The notes below the pieces were generated by a model, which had not been told where the DNA came from, did not search any database, and saw nothing but the letters and a program-made list of their open reading frames with translations. A DNA stretch of 64,000 bases from Bolinopsis microptera (Eukaryota; Ctenophora; Tentaculata; Lobata; Bolinopsidae). Position 1 is the first letter of the stretch. Every line of letters begins with the position of its first letter. This document shows, piece by piece, positions 14,208-24,900 of the stretch. The DNA lies in the NCBI RefSeq assembly GCF_026151205.1, contig NC_087084.1:12923453-12987452 (forward strand), written 5' to 3'. The translations under genes were made by a program, and so were the position numbers.

Positions 14208-14616
14208 TTTTGCAAATGATTTGTTAATTTCCTCATTTTTTGAGAGGGTGACCCTTTTTTGGGCAACATGACCCCTAAAATGGCCCCCCCCCCCCCCCCA
14301 TTTCATCTGAATGACCGGCAAAAGTTGAGAAGAGGTCGGAACAGTGTCAAGAGCACTGTGATGTAGTGTGTGCAGCATCGAGCTGCATCTCCAACACGTC
14401 CAATTACATCCCTTTTAAGGTGGCTAATGGGAAAGCCATTATGGGCAACATGAGATGGTCAGGTGACCACTTTGGCGTTAAATCGTGCTATCTTGTGACC
14501 TCACGTGTCTCATTACTTGCCGCTCTGGAGGGTAGCAAGGAAATATTCTACAGATCCGAGCAAGGAAAGAGCTAGGTTGACATATAAGTAGGCCTGGGAC
14601 CACTCAATGGGCAGTT

Positions 14617-14738
14617 TTAATACTTTCAACACTACTATATAACAAATAATTTGAGGTAAGATTAAGTTCCAATGTGTAACTGGTTCTCTCCGGAGACCAG
14701 ACCTCACATCTTTTGGTAAGCCTTCCACAAGGAGGGCT
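14617..14738 (+). ncRNA. Spliced-leader RNA gene, copy 2
   Basis: Same sequence as copy 1. Leader exon 14617-14655, donor GTAAG from 14656, Sm-type ATCTTTTGG and both hairpins intact. It lies 879 bp after copy 1, on the same strand as the linked 5S gene. Confidence 0.85.
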
Positions 14739-14969
14739 CTTATAAACGATGCAACAATAAAGATAAACAGAGCTCCCGATATTGTATCCCGACAGCCGTC
14801 TGCCAGCTCCGAATCATGTCGTCCTCTTAGTATGGGTTTTGTGATCACAACCAAAAAGTAGCCAGCAATGTTGTTACAATCAAAGTGCTAATCGCCAGCC
14901 ATAAACCTAATATTTGCAGGAACTGAGGAATTAATTATCAAATGTAGTGGCCGTAATTTCATAACTTTC

Positions 14970-15087
14970 GGATACGGCCATACTCGGTTGAATACACCCC
15001 ATCTCGTTCGATCTGGGAAGTTAAGCAACTGCAGGCCGGGTTAGTACTTGGATGGGTGACCGCCTGGGAATTCCCGGTGCCGTATCC
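14970..15087 (+). rRNA. 5S ribosomal RNA, copy 2
   Basis: Same 118-nt sequence as copy 1, with TTTT directly downstream. Confidence 0.96.
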
Positions 15088-15495
15088 TTTTGCAAATGAT
15101 TTGTTAATTTCCTCATTTTTTGAGAGGGTGACCCTTTTTTGGGCAACATGACCCCTAAAATGGCCCCCCCCCCCCCCCATTTCATCTGAATGACCGGCAA
15201 AAGTTGAGAAGAGGTCGGAACAGTGTCAAGAGCACTGTGATGTAGTGTGTGCAGCATCGAGCTGCATCTCCAACACGTCCAATTACATCCCTTTTAAGGT
15301 GGCTAATGGGAAAGCCATTATGGGCAACATGAGATGGTCAGGTGACCACTTTGGCGTTAAATCGTGCTATCTTGTGACCTCACGTGTCTCATTACTTGCC
15401 GCTCTGGAGGGTAGCAAGGAAATATTCTACAGATCCGAGCAAGGAAAGAGCTAGGTTGACATATAAGTAGGCCTGGGACCACTCAATGGGCAGTT

Positions 15496-15616
15496 TTAAT
15501 ACTTTCAACACTACTATATAACAAATAATTTGAGGTAAGATTAAGTTCCAATGTGTAACTGGTTCTCTCCGGAGACCAGACCTCACATCTTTGGTAAGCC
15601 TTCCACAAGGAGGGCT
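15496..15616 (+). ncRNA. Spliced-leader RNA gene, copy 3 (Sm site short by one U)
   Basis: Leader exon 15496-15534 and both hairpins match copy 1. The Sm-type site reads ATCTTTGG, one T fewer than the other copies. Sm sites need a U-rich core, so this copy may assemble its snRNP poorly and could be a non-functional member. Confidence 0.75.
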
Positions 15617-15845
15617 CTTATAAACGATGCAACAATAAAGATAAACAGAGCTCCCGATATTGTATCCCGACAGCCGTCTGCCAGCTCCGAATCACGTCGT
15701 CCTCTTAGTATGGTTTTGTGATCACAACCAAAAGTAGCCAGCAATGTTGTTACAATCAAAGTGCTAATCGCCAGCCATAAACCTAATATTTGCAGGAACT
15801 GAGGAATTAATTATCAAATGTAGTGGCCGTAATTTCATAACTTTC

Positions 15846-15963
15846 GGATACGGCCATACTCGGTTGAATACACCCCATCTCGTTCGATCTGGGAAGTTAA
15901 GCAACTGCAGGCCGGGTTAGTACTTGGATGGGTGACCGCCTGGGAATTCCCGGTGCCGTATCC
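15846..15963 (+). rRNA. 5S ribosomal RNA, copy 3
   Basis: Same 118-nt sequence as copy 1, with TTTT downstream. A LINE inserted about 100 bp beyond it. Confidence 0.96.
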
Positions 15964-16067
15964 TTTTGCAAATGATTTGTTAATTTCCTCATTTTTTGAG
16001 AGGGTGACCCTTTTTTGGGCAACATGACCCCTAAAATGGCCCCCCCCCCCCCCCCATTTCATCTGAA

Positions 16068-18548
16068 GGATACAAGGATACAACAAGGATACAAAAGTGA
16101 TAATTACTTTATTGAGTACACAATAGTTGTAATTCTGAAATAATTTAAGTTACACAATTCTAATTATTTACAAGTGTGTAGGGATAATTTAGAAATGTTA
16201 TATAATGCTAGTTTTAGAAAAATAGATAAATCGAGTTTGTATGGTTCAATCTTATTTTAAGGTCCTATAGCATTATGCACTTGCCAGTATTTGAGTGGAA
16301 ATCTGGGCTCTTATAATAGGCTGTATAATTTTCGTTCACAGAGAGAATTGAATGGATTGCTCTTGCTGTGGCAGTGAGTGTGGTAGGATCTAGAGTTTTG
16401 TTGGAGAGCAAACCGACTAGGTCAGTAATGTTTAGGGGATGGAAATTGAATTTTTCCCTAACTGAGGAGTAGAGCAAACAGTCAATCAATACGTGACTTT
16501 CGTCCTCAATAGGCTTTAGCCCTTTGCTGAAAAAGCAGTAGGTGCACCAACGTTCTTCTCTTGGTACAAGGGGGGTTTCATATCTGCCCCTTTCGATGTA
16601 GAGGTTGTGGCAGCTGATACGAAACCTTGTCAGACTTTTTCGAACATCCGGTATTTTGATAATTCGTAGGTATGCCTCTGGTTCGAAATCATGTTTAATT
16701 AAGTTATAGAATTCTAGTTTTGGCGAGGAGGCCTTGGCAGCTTTCCAGGTATTCACGAATTCTTCCCTCATGTTATGACTGATTTGGGTGGAGAGCTTAG
16801 ATTTTGAGGAAGATGAGGGGGTGAAGTTGTATTTGGTGAGAAGCTTTGAGATGTTGGTATACCAAGGAAGTCCCAACATGATTTGTTCGTAAAATGCAGC
16901 ACAGAGTAGTTCGTTTTCAGTGTTTTCAAGGCGACTATAGTAATCTATTGCAAGTTTGCAGGCTTCAAAGAATAGAGGGTGGCGCCCGCTTTCGCCCCAG
17001 CAACCTATATTTGATGCTTTTGAATGTACAGACAAAGACCACTTGATAAACTTTAGGTGGAATTTTTCATAGTGGTCTTGTGCAATGTACTTCAAGGTAT
17101 GCTGGGGGTTGGCTTTGTCATCTATTTTTGAAAGGTATCTCATGGTTTTGAGTGGGGCATAAGACTTGACAGCCATAAAGCAGGATTGGTTTTATTAAGG
17201 AGTCAAATAGAATATTAAGGGCACGGTGTGAGAGGGCATCCTTAACTATTTTGCCTTTGAGGCCATAGAGAGCACGGAGAGCCTTGGCCCTCAGCTCAGT
17301 ATTTGCTGCTGTAAACGATCCATTTCTGTGGAATATTATGCCAAGATAGCAGTATTTATCGGTGTGCTGGATGGGCTGACCTCCCAGTGCGAATGTTTCA
17401 TAGGACTGCTTTCGTTTGGGAGGGCTGAATATTACAATCTTAGTTTTCTTAATATTTACTTCAAGGCCCATGGAGTTACAGAAATCAAATAGAATGTTGA
17501 TATTGACTTGCAAGGCCTCGGGACTTAGAGCAAGAAGGACAAGATCGTCAGCCCACAGCAGATGTGATATCAGAACGTCAGCAAGAACTGGATAGTCACC
17601 AACAGATTTCAGGAGAGATGAAAAGTCATTAATGTAGATTTTAAAGAGGTCTGGTGATAGGGGGTGTCCTTGCTCCGTTCCTTTGCCAATTTCAATTTTA
17701 GGCGACAAGAGTTTGGAAATTTTTATATGGGCAATAGAGTTTTGTACATATCACTTAGGCAGTTGAAGAAGTTACCGGTTATTCCAAGGCATGTAATTTT
17801 GTGCAGAAGGAGGTCCATACATACAGTGTCAAAGGCCTTTCTTAGATCAACAAAGCATGCATAAAGACGAGCCTTTTTAGCTTTTGTGTATTTGTCAATT
17901 ACTGTCTTGAGGGTGAAAACGTGATCGTTAGTTTGGGCACCTTTCGAAAATCCAAGCTGTTCTTTTGGGTCAGGACAGTAGAGCTTTTTGAAGTGTAACA
18001 GACGTTCAAGTAAGATGCTAGAGAACAGCTTACCCATACAACTGCCAACTGCTATTGCTCTGTAATTGTCTGGGCTGAAGGGGTTGCCTGATTTATAGAT
18101 AGGAGTGATAATACTGGTATGCCATGGATAGTAGCCTGAGACCAGAGAGTGGTTGAATGTTTTGAGGATGACTTGGAAACAAAGCGGAGTTAGGCTCTGA
18201 AGCATCTCGTTTGAGATCAAGTCATTTGAGCAACTTTTACCCTTTTTGAGCTTTTTGATTGCGGAAGTAAGTTCAGAATCAGATATGGGCTTGTTTAGGA
18301 TGTCCAGATCTGGTGGTTCAGGGTAATGTCTGTGATTGTGGTGAGTGAGATCTGGTTCCTGGTCTGGTTTATTATAGAGGGAAGCAAAGAAATCATGAAA
18401 GCTAGCCAGATCGAATTTGTCTAGTAGGGGACTAGTGTCATGTTCTTGTTTTAGCCTTTTAAATTTTTTCCAGTCAAGAATATGACCCTCTTCAATAGCT
18501 TCATTTAGCTTCCTAAGAAAGGATAATTTCTTACTGTTCTGTTCTTAT
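16068..18548 (-). mobile_element. 5'-truncated non-LTR retrotransposon (LINE) inserted in the satellite segment
   Basis: A 2.48-kb insertion on the minus strand, flanked by a TGAA duplication (16064-16067 and 18549-18552). The unoccupied sequence is present in every neighbouring unit (CATCTGAATGACCGG). Its 3' end on the left is a short repeat made of GGATACAA units read on the + strand, the kind of microsatellite tail seen in CR1, L2 and RTE-type LINEs. The 5' end lacks the endonuclease, so the copy is truncated. Clade not assigned. Confidence 0.9.
16265..18547 (-). pseudogene. LINE ORF2 remnant: reverse transcriptase and C-terminal zinc motif, frameshifted
   Basis: Three overlapping frames on the minus strand read through one former ORF. 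18547-17723 holds the start of the reverse transcriptase (SWYHTS-like thumb region aside, the clear motifs are PDNYRAIAVGS and YACFVDLRKAFDT). 17708-17118 holds GKGTEQGHPLSPDLF and the catalytic LLWADDLVLLA. 17176-16265 holds a C-terminal region with a CTYC...HVLIDC zinc-knuckle-like motif. The frame changes twice, near 17710 and near 17150, so no full protein can be made. The end encoding the endonuclease is missing. Confidence 0.85.
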
Positions 18549-18857
18549 TGAATGACCGGCAAAAGTTGAGAAGAGGTCGGAACAGTGTCAAGAGCACTGT
18601 GATGTAGTGTGTGCAGCATCGAGCTGCATCTCCAACACGTCCAATTACATCCCTTTTAAGGTGGCTAATGGGAAAGCCATTATGGGCAACATGAGATGGT
18701 CAGGTGACCACTTTGGCGTTAAATCGTGCTATCTTGTGACCTCACGTGTCTCATTACTTGCCGCTCTGGAGGGTAGCAAGGAAATATTCTACAGATCCGA
18801 GCAAGGAAAGAGCTAGGTTGACATATAAGTAGGCCTGGGACCACTCAATGGGCAGTT

Positions 18858-18979
18858 TTAATACTTTCAACACTACTATATAACAAATAATTTGAGGTAA
18901 GATTAAGTTCCAATGTGTAACTGGTTCTCTCCGGAGACCAGACCTCACATCTTTTGGTAAGCCTTCCACAAGGAGGGCT
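18858..18979 (+). ncRNA. Spliced-leader RNA gene, copy 4
   Basis: Identical in layout to copy 1: exon 18858-18896, donor, Sm-type site and two hairpins. It is the first SL gene after the LINE insertion. Confidence 0.85.
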
Positions 18980-19209
18980 CTTATAAACGATGCAACAATA
19001 AAGATAAACAGAGCTCCCGATATTGTATCCCGACAGCCGTCTGCCAGCTCCGAATCATGTCGTCCTCTTAGTATGGTTTTGTGATCACAACCAAAAAGTA
19101 GCCAGCAATGTTGTTACAATCAAAGTGCTAATCGCCAGCCATAAACCTAATATTTGCAGGAACTGAGGAATTAATTATCAAATGTAGTGGCCGTAATTTC
19201 ATAACTTTC

Positions 19210-19327
19210 GGATACGGCCATACTCGGTTGAATACACCCCATCTCGTTCGATCTGGGAAGTTAAGCAACTGCAGGCCGGGTTAGTACTTGGATGGGTGAC
19301 CGCCTGGGAATTCCCGGTGCCGTATCC
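19210..19327 (+). rRNA. 5S ribosomal RNA, copy 4
   Basis: Same 118-nt sequence as copy 1, with TTTT downstream. Confidence 0.96.
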
Positions 19328-19741
19328 TTTTGCAAATGATTTGTTAATTTCCTCATTTTTTGAGAGGGTGACCCTTTTTTGGGCAACATGACCCCTAAAA
19401 TGGCCCCCCCCCCCCCCCCCCCCCATTTCATCTGAATGACCGGCAAAAGTTGAGAAGTGGTCGGAACAGTGTCAAGAGCACTGTGATGTAGTGTGTGCAG
19501 CATCGAGCTGCATCTCCAACACGTCCAATTACATCCCTTTTAAGGTGGCTAATGGGAAAGCCATTATGGGCAACATGAGATGGTCAGGTGACCACTTTGG
19601 CGTTAAATCGTGCTATCTTGTGACCTCACGTGTCTCATTACTTGCCGCTCTGGAGGGTAGCAAGGAAATATTCTACAGATCCGAGCAAGGAAAGAGCTAG
19701 GTTGACATATAAGTAGGCCTGGGACCACTCAATGGGCAGTT

Positions 19742-19863
19742 TTAATACTTTCAACACTACTATATAACAAATAATTTGAGGTAAGATTAAGTTCCAATGT
19801 GTAACTGGTTCTCTCCGGAGACCAGACCTCACATCTTTTGGTAAGCCTTCCACAAGGAGGGCT
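19742..19863 (+). ncRNA. Spliced-leader RNA gene, copy 5
   Basis: Exon 19742-19780, donor and all structural elements intact. The unit's downstream spacer is the shorter type, reading CGACAGCCAGCTCCGAGTC where most units have CGACAGCCGTCTGCCAGC. Confidence 0.85.
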
Positions 19864-20086
19864 CTTATAAACGATGCAACAATAAAGATAAACAGAGCTC
19901 CCGATATTGTATCCCGACAGCCAGCTCCGAGTCATGTCGTCCTCTTAGTATGGTTTTGTGATCACAACCAAAAAGTAGCCAGCAATGTTGTTACAATCAA
20001 AGTGCTAATCGCCAGCCATAAACCTAATATTTGCAGGAACTGAGGAATTAATTATCAAATGTAGTGGCCGTAATTTCATAACTTTC

Positions 20087-20204
20087 GGATACGGCCATAC
20101 TCGGTTGAATACACCCCATCTCGTTCGATCTGGGAAGTTAAGCAACTGCAGGCCGGGTTAGTACTTGGATGGGTGACCGCCTGGGAATTCCCGGTGCCGT
20201 ATCC
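20087..20204 (+). rRNA. 5S ribosomal RNA, copy 5
   Basis: Same 118-nt sequence as copy 1, with TTTT downstream. It is followed by the longest poly-C tract, about 24 bases. Confidence 0.96.
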
Positions 20205-20621
20205 TTTTGCAAATGATTTGTTAATTTCCTCATTTTTTGAGAGGGTGACCCTTTTTTGGGCAACATGACCCCTAAAATGGCCCCCCCCCCCCCCCCCCCC
20301 CCCCATTTCATCTGAATGACCGGCAAAAGTTGAGAAGAGGTCGGAACAGTGTCAAGAGCACTGTGATGTAGTGTGTGCAGCATCGAGCTGCATCTCCAAC
20401 ACGTCCAATTACATCCCTTTTAAGGTGGCTAATGGGAAAGCCATTATGGGCAACATGAGATGGTCAGGTGACCACTTTGGCGTTAAATCGTGCTATCTTG
20501 TGACCTCACGTGTCTCATTACTTGCCGCTCTGGAGGGTAGCAAGGAAATATTCTACAGATCCGAGCAAGGAAAGAGCTAGGTTGACATATAAGTAGGCCT
20601 GGGACCACTCAATGGGCAGTT

Positions 20622-20743
20622 TTAATACTTTCAACACTACTATATAACAAATAATTTGAGGTAAGATTAAGTTCCAATGTGTAACTGGTTCTCTCCGGAG
20701 ACCAGACCTCACATCTTTTGGTAAGCCTTCCACAAGGAGGGCT
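20622..20743 (+). ncRNA. Spliced-leader RNA gene, copy 6
   Basis: Exon 20622-20660, donor, Sm-type site and both hairpins intact. The spacer is the longer type. Confidence 0.85.
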
Positions 20744-20973
20744 CTTATAAACGATGCAACAATAAAGATAAACAGAGCTCCCGATATTGTATCCCGACAG
20801 CCGTCTGCCAGCTCCGAATCATGTCGTCCTCTTAGTATGGTTTTGTGATCACAACCAAAAAGTAGCCAGCAATGTTGTTACAATCAAAGTGCTAATCGCC
20901 AGCCATAAACCTAATATTTGCAGGAACTGAGGAATTAATTATCAAATGTAGTGGCCGTAATTTCATAACTTTC

Positions 20974-21091
20974 GGATACGGCCATACTCGGTTGAATACA
21001 CCCCATCTCGTTCGATCTGGGAAGTTAAGCAACTGCAGGCCGGGTTAGTACTTGGATGGGTGACCGCCTGGGAATTCCCGGTGCCGTATCC
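20974..21091 (+). rRNA. 5S ribosomal RNA, copy 6
   Basis: Same 118-nt sequence as copy 1, with TTTT downstream. Confidence 0.96.
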
Positions 21092-21505
21092 TTTTGCAAA
21101 TGATTTGTTAATTTCCTCATTTTTTGAGAGGGTGACCCTTTTTTGGGCAACATGACCCCTAAAATGGCCCCCCCCCCCCCCCCCCCCCATTTCATCTGAA
21201 TGACCGGCAAAAGTTGAGAAGAGGTCGGAACAGTGTCAAGAGCACTGTGATGTAGTGTGTGCAGCATCGAGCTGCATCTCCAACACGTCCAATTACATCC
21301 CTTTTAAGGTGGCTAATGGGAAAGCCATTATGGGCAACATGAGATGGTCAGGTGACCACTTTGGCGTTAAATCGTGCTATCTTGTGACCTCACGTGTCTC
21401 ATTACTTGCCGCTCTGGAGGGTAGCAAGGAAATATTCTACAGATCCGAGCAAGGAAAGAGCTAGGTTGACATATAAGTAGGCCTGGGACCACTCAATGGG
21501 CAGTT

Positions 21506-21627
21506 TTAATACTTTCAACACTACTATATAACAAATAATTTGAGGTAAGATTAAGTTCCAATGTGTAACTGGTTCTCTCCGGAGACCAGACCTCACATCT
21601 TTTGGTAAGCCTTCCACAAGGAGGGCT
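21506..21627 (+). ncRNA. Spliced-leader RNA gene, copy 7
   Basis: Exon 21506-21544, donor, Sm-type site and both hairpins intact, shorter spacer type. The gypsy element inserted about 200 bp downstream, between this gene and its 5S partner. Confidence 0.85.
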
Positions 21628-21824
21628 CTTATAAACGATGCAACAATAAAGATAAACAGAGCTCCCGATATTGTATCCCGACAGCCAGCTCCGAGTCATG
21701 TCGTCCTCTTAGTATGGTTTTGTGATCACAACCAAAAAGTAGCCAGCAATGTTGTTACAATCAAGGTGCTAATCGCCAGCCATAAACCTAATATTTGCAG
21801 GAACTGAGGAATTAATTATCAAGT

Positions 21825-21953
21825 TGTTATATATGGTAATTTATTATGTATTATTATGTAACTTATTTACTAATGTATATATTCCTTAGTCTCCTATGAC
21901 CATAGTTGGTACAAGAATCAGTGGGTTTCATTTGTCAGATACAGTATATAAAA
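21825..21953 (+). repeat. 5' LTR of the gypsy element
   Basis: 129 bp, starting TGTTATATATGG and ending CAGTATATAAAA. It matches 28331-28459 base for base as far as I can read. The 3' boundary is where the two copies diverge. The ending is not the usual CA. Confidence 0.93.
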
Positions 21954-24900
21954 ATGGCGACGAGCTATAAACGGACTTACAACGGCGGATCAGATTTTGA
22001 TGAGTTTAGTGAACAATTCGAGTTATGGGTGAGCCTCAGAGAAGACTATATCGAGGAGTTACCGGTAAGAGAGAATTTTGCAAATGACGAATCGTTCAAT
22101 ACTCAAACAGGGTTGTATAATGCATGTGAACTGAAGAAACGCAAACAGTTTTTGACAGCGTTGGAGCCATCAGTCTATGCCGATATGAAAAACGTTGTGT
22201 ATCCACGTCAGTTAGTGCAAATTCCCTACACAGAACTGAAACAGTTAGTGAGAGATCATTTCTGTCCAAAGCCAACAGTGCCAACCGAACGTTTTACATT
22301 CAGTCGTATGAAGCAAGGAAACAATGAATCAGTGCAAGCTTATGTTTCAAGATTAAAATCTTGTGCGCAACGGAGTAACTTCACTGGTAATGTGTTCAAC
22401 ACAAGATGTCTTGAACAGTTTATTTCTGGATTGTTTTGCGATGATTTTCGGGACATGTTGTTAGCTGAGGACTGGGAAACGCTCACTTTTATTACTGCTG
22501 TAGAGAAAATTGTTACTAAAGAGCGTTCAAAGAGGGAGACTCAGATTGTTGGTAAGGATGCGGTGACGCCGTCTACGTCCGGTGCAGCTGGTGTGAATCG
22601 CGTTAACAAGTGGAGGAAACCAGCAGGGGACTATTCTGGCAAGCAGCAAGGTAAAGGTAAGAAGCCTGGTAAACCTAAGTCAAATATAATTTGCAACAAG
22701 TGCAAATTGCCGGGACACATATTTAAAGATTGCAAAACGAGATGTTTTAAATGCAAAAGCATGGGACACATTAAGAAGAATTGTGTAAATCATGTGCAAC
22801 AAGTTGATCATGTAGATACTGATTTTGATAACGATAGTAATATTGCAAATTGGGAACCTAATTCAATTCATATAGTTGATTCTATTAACCGAGTTGATTC
22901 TAATCCGAAACCTAGAGTTTCTGTTAAGTTAGATTTAGGTGATGTTCGTAAGTCTGTCAATGTATCTATGGAGTTTGACACAGGTTCCAGTGTTGCTTTG
23001 TGTTCGGAACGTTGGTTTGTACAGTCAAGTTTGTCTTGTGTGTTGTCTCCGCATCATCAGCTTCTTAAAGTAGCTAACGGTCAGTCCGAGGAAGCTAAGG
23101 GAAAGGCTACTGTTAATGTGACATTCAAAGGAAAGAGAATCCCTGGTTTAGACTTAGTGATTGTCAAAGGGAACTTTCCGGCTTTGTTTGGATGGAACTG
23201 GATAACAGCATTCCTGGGTAAGAGTTGGTTGAAAGAGATACTGGAAAGATTCAACGCTGAGGGTAAGAGTAGTTTGTGTCAGTATGTTGTGCGAGAGGTT
23301 GAGTCAGTTGGTCTAGACCGTGAGTCCGTGTTGCAGGATCGTGTGTCTGTTGAGTGTGGCAGTGAGGTGTCACATGGTGAGACCATGGACGAGTCAGTCA
23401 GTTTGGACCGTAAGTCTGTGTTGATGTCGCAGGAACGTGTGTCCGTAAAGTGTGACAGTGTTTTGTCGCATGGTGAGACTGAGCAGCCTGATGTGTTGTG
23501 CAGTGTGAGCGAGAAGTCTGTTGTTCGTGTTAAAGACCCTAGCGAGGATGCTAAGGGAGTCAAAGACTTTGGTAGGAATACCAAGGGAGATCAGAGACTC
23601 GATGTAAGACTCATCGAGGATAAAGAAAGAAGAACAAAGACAAAGAATCAACCTGCAGCTACAGTTCTATTCAGAACTCTGGACCAGTTGAAACAGAGTG
23701 AAGTGTTCACTAGTGGTCTGGGACTTGTAGAAGGATTCAAAGCTCAACTGAGGATCAAAGACGACGCTACACCTATATCGTTGAAAGCTCGGATGTTACC
23801 GTTTGCTATAAAAGACAAGGTGAAAGAAGAACTCCAAAGAATGGTAGAAGACGGAATCTTAAAGAGTGTGGAAAGTTCTGAATGGGCAACGCCCATTGTT
23901 GTGGTTACCACAAAGCAAAAGATAAGGATCTGTGGTGATTACAAGTCAACAGTTAACAAGTGTCTCGCAGTGAAGCAGTATCCTATTCCTTCGTTAGAGG
24001 AATGTCTTCATGCAGTCAGAGGAGGTGTTGTGTTTACCGTGGTGGATATAGCCAAAGCGTACAACAATCTCGAGCTGAGGGAAGCAGATAAGACATTGAC
24101 GACGTTAAACACACCTTTTGGACTCTACCGGTGGAATCGTTTACCTTATGGCGTATCAAGCTCGGGTGCTATTTTTCAGGAAGTAGTGGATGAAGCTCTC
24201 AAGGGAATACCGATGACTGCATGTCGGATTGATGACATCATCGTGTCTGGGAGAACAAAGCAGGAACACCTGGAAAACTTGAACCGTGTGATACAAATCT
24301 TGGAGAAGAAAGGGTTTAAATGCAACCGTGAGAAGAGCCAGTTCGAGAAAGAACAAGTTGTTTACTTGGGTCACGTTATATCGAAGGACGGTATTAGAAC
24401 TGTGCAGAGTAAGGTGAAAGACTTACAAGCATCTAAAGTTCCAACGAACACGGAGGAGCTAGTCAGTTTTCTTGGAGCAGTTAACTATTATCGACGATTT
24501 CTACCAGATCTATCAACAGTAGTTGCACCACTAGATAGATTGAGGAGCAAAGATGTGTCTTGGAAGTGGACAAAGACGGAACAGAAGTCTTTTGACAAGT
24601 TGATTGAGATGCTAGGATCAGATCGAGTTTTGACTTATTATCAGCCGGAGTTGGAGCTAAAACTCGACACAGACGCATCTAGTGTTGGATTGGGCGCAGT
24701 GCTGAGCCATGTACTACCTTCAGGGGAGGAACGTCCAATAGAGTATGCTTCTAGGACTCTATCGTCAGCAGAGCGAAATTATGCTCAAATTGATAGAGAA
24801 GCGTTAGCGATTGTATGGGGGATCAAGAAGTTCAACATATACTTGTATGGACGGAAGTTTAAGCTGATCACCGACCACAGACCGCTCACTTATATCTTTG

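Larger units (their letters stand above)
13539..16067 (+). repeat. 5S rRNA / SL RNA tandem array, block A (3 units)
   Basis: Three ~880-bp units. Each contains a conserved upstream segment starting AAGGTGGCTAATGGG, the SL RNA gene, a spacer, the 5S gene, and one copy of the satellite segment with a poly-C tract. Unit spacing measured SL to SL is 879 bp. The block ends where a LINE inserted at a TGAA target in the satellite segment. Both genes lie on the + strand. Confidence 0.93.
18549..21824 (+). repeat. 5S rRNA / SL RNA tandem array, block B (4 SL genes, 3 5S genes)
   Basis: The array resumes after the LINE with the second TGAA copy. Four SL RNA genes and three 5S genes follow at 880-884 bp spacing. 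The poly-C tracts here are the longest in the window, up to about 24 C at 20281. The block ends just before the 5S gene of the last unit, where the gypsy element inserted. That 5S gene lies on the far side of the element. Confidence 0.93.

Noticed and set aside
14366..14575. A 69-codon + strand frame recurring in each 5S/SL unit, and a 71-codon minus-strand frame over the SL gene
   Set aside because: They recur only because the units are nearly identical. Both overlap or adjoin RNA genes, and I see no protein-like conservation such as silent-site changes.
23279..23651. Minus-strand frames inside the gypsy polyprotein
   Set aside because: They are shadows of the long + strand coding frame.
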